The notes under the pieces: generated by a model | The model's input: the letters and a program-made list of their open reading frames with translations, nothing else | Told to the model about the DNA's origin: nothing | Databases searched by the model: none | Program-made: the position numbers and the translations under genes | In this document: one piece after another, positions 6,728 through 9,185 of the stretch | How positions within the stretch are numbered: position 1 is the first letter of the stretch | How the letters are laid out: every line of letters starts with the position of its first letter | Source of the DNA: DAOMOP01 sp035444405 | GTDB taxonomy: Bacteria; Pseudomonadota; Gammaproteobacteria; Burkholderiales; Rhodocyclaceae | NCBI GenBank assembly: GCA_035444405.1 | Contig: DAOMOP010000165.1 | Coordinates: 1-9,185, forward strand | Direction of reading: 5' to 3' | Length of the DNA stretch: 9,185 nt

Positions 6728-7183
6728 ATGCAGACGCAGGCCGCACGAATCTCGACGCTTCAGCGGATGCCCCTGTTCGGCGGTATCCGTGACGACGTGC
6801 TCGCTTTCCTGCTCGGGCAGTGCACCGAAGTGGCGGTGGCGAGGGGGGCGCTCTTCTTTTGCCAGGGCGAGGCCGCCGAGTCGATGTTCGTGCTCGAATC
6901 GGGAAGCGTCGAGGTCCGTCAGTCGCTGGCGGACGGCGAGTCGGTGCTGTGCCGGCTCGGCCCCGGTGCCTGCTTCGGCGAGATGGCGCTGATCGATCTG
7001 GGGCCGCGCAGCGCCACGGTGCAGGCGCTGGAGGACTGCCGCGCGGTCGAGATCTTCGCCGCCAGCCTGTTCCGGCTCTACGAGCGCGACCTGGAGCAGT
7101 TCGCGCTGATCCAGATGAACATCGCGCGCGAGCTGAGCCGCCGGCTGCGCATCGCCGACATGCGCCCGGTGCCGCCGCGGTAG
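6728..7183 (+). CDS. Stand-alone cyclic-nucleotide-binding domain protein
   Basis: 151 aa made almost wholly of one cNMP-binding (CAP_ED) domain, residues about 10-125: LQRMPLFGGIRDDVLAFLL, the FVLESGSVEV beta-turn, and the phosphate-binding cassette FGEMALIDLGPRSATV with G84, E85, R94 and S95 in the canonical places. A C-terminal helix (about 126-145) resembles the Crp dimerisation helix, but there is no helix-turn-helix and no enzymatic domain. It is presumably a soluble cyclic-nucleotide receptor acting on a partner, target unknown. The ATG at 6728 is preceded by GAGG about 5 bases upstream. It converges on a Crp-family gene only 7 bp away; the pairing with that gene and a CHASE2 sensor suggests a shared signal. 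Not a truncated Crp: the residues after 145 do not resemble one, and the next gene follows at once. Confidence 0.88.
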   Translation: MQTQAARISTLQRMPLFGGIRDDVLAFLLGQCTEVAVARGALFFCQGEAAESMFVLESGSVEVRQSLADGESVLCRLGPGACFGEMALIDLGPRSATVQALEDCRAVEIFAASLFRLYERDLEQFALIQMNIARELSRRLRIADMRPVPPR

Positions 7184-7190
7184 GCGGCAC

Positions 7191-7844
7191 TCACCAGCGC
7201 GCCGGGAGCTTGCGTCTGATGACGATGCGATGGGGTTCGATGGCGACGTGGCCGCCGACGACGAGGTCGCGCAGGATGCGGTTCACCATCTCGCGAGACG
7301 CACCGACGAGGTTGGCGATTTCCTGCTGGGTCGGCCGCGGCGTGACGATCCAGTGCCCTGCCTCGGCCACCGCAAGGGAGTCGAGCAGCCGGCGGATGCG
7401 GCCGTACACATCCTCCAGCGCCAGCGCATGCACATTGTCCGTCAGCGTGCGGATGCGCCGCACCAGGTTGCGCAGCAGGACCTGCATGCACTCGTGGCTG
7501 GCACCGACGACGGCGAGGAAGGCGGGGCGGGCGATGTGGAGCAGCTCGCAGCGCTCGAGCGCCATGACCGAGGCCGAACGCGGCGCCTCGTCGAGCAACG
7601 CGAGCTCGCCGAAGTATTCACCGGGGCCGTGGATGGACAGCGTCAGCTCGCGTCCGCCCTCGTCCATCAGGAACACCTTCAGCGCGCCGTGCTGCACGAC
7701 GAACAGGCCGTGGCCCTCGTCGCCCTCATTGACGACGATCGCGCCGCGCGCAAACACCCGCAGCTGCGCCGCAGCGGCAAGAGCGTCGAGCTGCGCAGGC
7801 TCGAGGCCGGCAAACAGCTCCACCTGTTCCAGATATGCCGCCAT
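7191..7844 (-). CDS. Crp/Fnr-family transcriptional regulator
   Basis: 217 aa. The N-terminal cNMP domain (about 5-120) has the cassette GEYFGELALLDEAPRSASV with E80, R89 and S90 intact. The C-helix is about 118-145. A winged helix-turn-helix (about 170-212) reads TQQEIANLVGASREMVNRIL; R184, E185 and R189 match the DNA-reading R180, E181 and R185 of E. coli CRP, so a TGTGA-type half-site is predicted. In the C-helix, the position matching CRP Thr127, an adenine contact, is Leu134, and Ser128 is Thr135, so ligand choice may differ from classic cAMP. It lacks the Cys cluster of Fnr. The start ATG 7844 has the strong Shine-Dalgarno AAAGGAG with 5-base spacing. The CHASE2 gene starts 32 bp away in the other direction. 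No CRP-type palindrome was found nearby. Confidence 0.92.
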   Translation of the reverse strand: MAAYLEQVELFAGLEPAQLDALAAAAQLRVFARGAIVVNEGDEGHGLFVVQHGALKVFLMDEGGRELTLSIHGPGEYFGELALLDEAPRSASVMALERCELLHIARPAFLAVVGASHECMQVLLRNLVRRIRTLTDNVHALALEDVYGRIRRLLDSLAVAEAGHWIVTPRPTQQEIANLVGASREMVNRILRDLVVGGHVAIEPHRIVIRRKLPARW

Positions 7845-7876
7845 GCACGCTCCTTTGCCCGCCGGAGGGCCGGCCG

Positions 7877-8839
7877 GTGGTCCGCGCTGAACCTTCGCCG
7901 CGCGGCCTGCGGCGCGCCACCGGGCTGATCGCTGCAGCCGTGCTGCTCGTCGCCGCGCTGTGGCTGTCGCCCGCCGCCGGGCTGGAGGACGGCTTCGGCC
8001 TGCGCCTGCTCTACGCGCTGCGCGGCCCGCTCGCGCCGCCAGCGGACGTCGTGATTGTAGCCATGGATGCCGCATCGGCCCAGACGCTGGGCGTGCCCGC
8101 CCAGCCCGACCGCTGGCCGCGTGCGCTGCACGCCCGGCTCGTCGCCGGGCTGGCAGCCAGCGGCGCACGCGCGATCGGCTTCGATCTGCTGTTTGCCCGC
8201 GCGCGGGATCCCGCCGAGGACGCCGCGCTCGCCGACGCGATCCGGCGCGCCGGCAACGTGGTGCTGGCCGAGACCGTGCACCGCGACTTCGTCCGCACCG
8301 CGGATGGCCGCATCGTCGCCAGCACCGATCGGCGCGTGCCGCCGCTGCCGCTGCTGGCCGAAGCGGCGCACGCGACCGCCCCCTTCGTGCTGCCGAAGAC
8401 GGCCGACGGGGTGTTCGAGTTCTGGGCCAGCGTCCCGACGCTGGGCGACCGTCCGGCCCTGCCGGCGGTGCTCGCCGCGCTGATGCGGGCGGGCGATCCG
8501 GCCGACGAGCGTGCCACCGCCTCGCCCGCGGCGCCGGCGCGCCGGGTCCTCAACCTCTACGGCCCGATCGGCACCATCGAGACCATCCCCTACGGGCGAG
8601 CCCTCGATCTGCTCGCCGACCCCGCCCGGGCGGCGGCGACCTTCGCCGGCAAGGCGGTGCTGGTCGGCTACTCGGAGTCCAACCAGTCGCGCCAGATCGA
8701 CGCCCACCGCACCCCGTTCAGCCGCGCCGACGGCGTGGACATCAGCGGCGTCGAGCTTTGCGCCACCGCGCTCGGCAACCTGCTGCGCGACTCGGGGCTG
8801 CGCCGCCCGGGCGAGGCCGCCCCGGATCGGGATGCCTGA
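7877..8839 (+). CDS. CHASE2-domain sensor protein, 3' truncated by a sequence junction
   Basis: From GTG 7877, placed 7 bases after GGAGGG (7864-7869); the in-frame ATG at 7835 would overlap the divergent crp-like gene and has no such signal. One membrane helix (about residues 14-32, LIAAAVLLVAALWL) leads into an extracytoplasmic CHASE2 domain with ADVVIVAMDAAS, RWPRALHARLVAGL, GARAIGFDLLFARA and, near the end, YGRALDLLADPA and FAGKAVLVGYS. CHASE2 proteins normally continue with three membrane helices and a cytoplasmic output such as adenylate/guanylate cyclase, histidine kinase or Ser/Thr kinase. Here the CHASE2 reading ends at about 8806-8826 where antisense portal-gene sequence begins, and the stop at 8837-8839 is foreign. 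Two cNMP receptors alongside make a cyclase output the best guess, but it is not seen. Confidence 0.82.
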   Translation: MVRAEPSPRGLRRATGLIAAAVLLVAALWLSPAAGLEDGFGLRLLYALRGPLAPPADVVIVAMDAASAQTLGVPAQPDRWPRALHARLVAGLAASGARAIGFDLLFARARDPAEDAALADAIRRAGNVVLAETVHRDFVRTADGRIVASTDRRVPPLPLLAEAAHATAPFVLPKTADGVFEFWASVPTLGDRPALPAVLAALMRAGDPADERATASPAAPARRVLNLYGPIGTIETIPYGRALDLLADPARAAATFAGKAVLVGYSESNQSRQIDAHRTPFSRADGVDISGVELCATALGNLLRDSGLRRPGEAAPDRDA

Positions 8840-9046
8840 CTTCGCCTTCGAGAAATGCGTGACCCAGCCGTAGGGCTTCAGGGGCTCGTCGCCGGCCGCA
8901 CCCTTGAGCAGCGGGGTCTCGAGGTCGGCCTGGTCGAACCTGAACCAGCGCGGGTCCCGCCACTTGAGCTGGCGCGGCTGCCATTGTCCCTCGGACGTGT
9001 CCCAGATGATCTCGGTGGCGGAGAAGCCCTTTCCGATTGCGTCGAG
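8807..9046 (-). pseudogene. Fragment of Mu-like phage portal protein (gp29, DUF935)
   Basis: About 80 codons on the minus strand read as the middle of a Mu gp29-type (DUF935) portal protein: GKGFSATEIIWDTSEGQW, then LKWRDPRWFRFDQADLETPL, then PLKPYGWVTHFSKAKSG and IPIRGGLAR. These phrases are characteristic of the family, whose product forms the portal vertex of Mu-like heads. No start, no stop and no other phage gene is present. The fragment is bounded on one side by CHASE2 sequence and on the other by HemW sequence, with the frame open through both joins. It could be a prophage remnant, but the size and clean joins make an assembly or amplification chimera more likely. Confidence 0.7.
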
Positions 9047-9185
9047 GATGGCGCCGACGGTCTGCGGCCGCATCAAGGACGGCGTACCGCCGCCGAGGAA
9101 AATCGAGGACACCGTGCGTCCGCGCGAGCGAGCGGCGGTGGTCTCGATCTCGCGCGCAAAAGCCCGCGCAAAGCGCTCTTCATCG
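9028..9185 (-). CDS. hemW: HemW-like radical-SAM protein, N-terminal fragment (partial)
   Basis: The minus strand from the window edge reads DEERFARAFAREIETTAARS, then GRTVSSIFLGGGTPSLMRPQ, then TVGAILDAIGK. IFLGGGTPSLM is the glycine-rich SAM-contact motif of HemW (HemN-like heme chaperone, formerly called coproporphyrinogen oxidase-like). The CxxxCxxC iron-sulfur motif would lie upstream, beyond the window. Wording such as EIETTAAR and RTVSSIFLGGGTPSL recalls alphaproteobacterial (Rhizobiales) HemW more than betaproteobacterial ones, which is an impression from memory. After DAIGK the frame runs straight into portal-protein sequence instead of the expected EVTLEANP region, so the gene is broken at about 9028-9046. 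Confidence 0.72.

Noticed and set aside
7845..7876. CRP-type binding site controlling the crp-like gene
   Set aside because: No TGTGA-N6-TCACA-like palindrome in the gap; isolated TGTGA/TCACA half-sites elsewhere (e.g. near 3567) lack a partner.
8807..9046. Mu-like prophage end or attachment site
   Set aside because: A single internal portal fragment with no transposase, no terminal repeats and no target duplication gives no support for a phage boundary.
7679..9112. 477-codon minus-strand frame covering the right end as one gene
   Set aside because: Only its first ~100 codons are real protein sequence, and they come from two unrelated genes; the rest is antisense of the CHASE2 and crp-like genes.

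Overview
The window is very GC-rich DNA (about 70% by eye) with strong third-position G/C bias. Its gene content is motility, chemotaxis, cyclic-nucleotide signalling and a manganese-exporter cassette. This best fits a betaproteobacterium of the Rhodocyclaceae (Azoarcus/Thauera/Zoogloea-like), an inference from protein style and not a database match.

Layout. (1) 1-738: 3' part of a methyl-accepting chemotaxis protein gene, followed 4 bp later by a 12-TM-type MFS transporter (743-1960). (2) Convergent to it at 1992-3557, minus strand: an exported protein with a surface-adhesin-E-like N-domain, a long Ala/Pro linker and an alpha-carbonic-anhydrase domain whose zinc site looks altered. (3) 3780-4589, plus strand: candidate promoter, a yybP-ykoY (Mn2+) riboswitch, a hairpin over the Shine-Dalgarno, and a TMEM165/GDT1-family manganese exporter. 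(4) 4640-6479: a FliA/sigma-28-type promoter driving a two-gene unit, a FlgP-like LPP20 lipoprotein and FlgT, with an ATGA stop/start overlap. (5) 6728-8826: a receptor-only cyclic-nucleotide-binding protein, a convergent Crp-family regulator, and a divergent CHASE2 sensor gene that is cut short. These look like parts of one cNMP-signalling module. (6) 8807-9185, minus strand: two short unrelated gene fragments, a Mu-like gp29/DUF935 portal protein and a HemW N-terminal region, joined in frame.

How they fit: the MCP and the sigma-28-driven flgP-flgT pair point to flagellar motility. The riboswitch-exporter pair is a self-contained Mn2+ efflux circuit. The two cNMP receptors beside a CHASE2 protein suggest local signalling by a cyclic nucleotide, although the CHASE2 output domain is not present.

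Caution on the ends. Both ends look mosaic. The MCP combines a 36H-class N-arm with a C-arm two heptads longer, switching at the near-invariant tip. The first ~48 bases do not read as MCP. The right end joins CHASE2 to gp29 to HemW at short stretches plausible in both partners. This pattern is typical of assembly or amplification chimeras, so the interior (about 343-8806) is the most trustworthy part.
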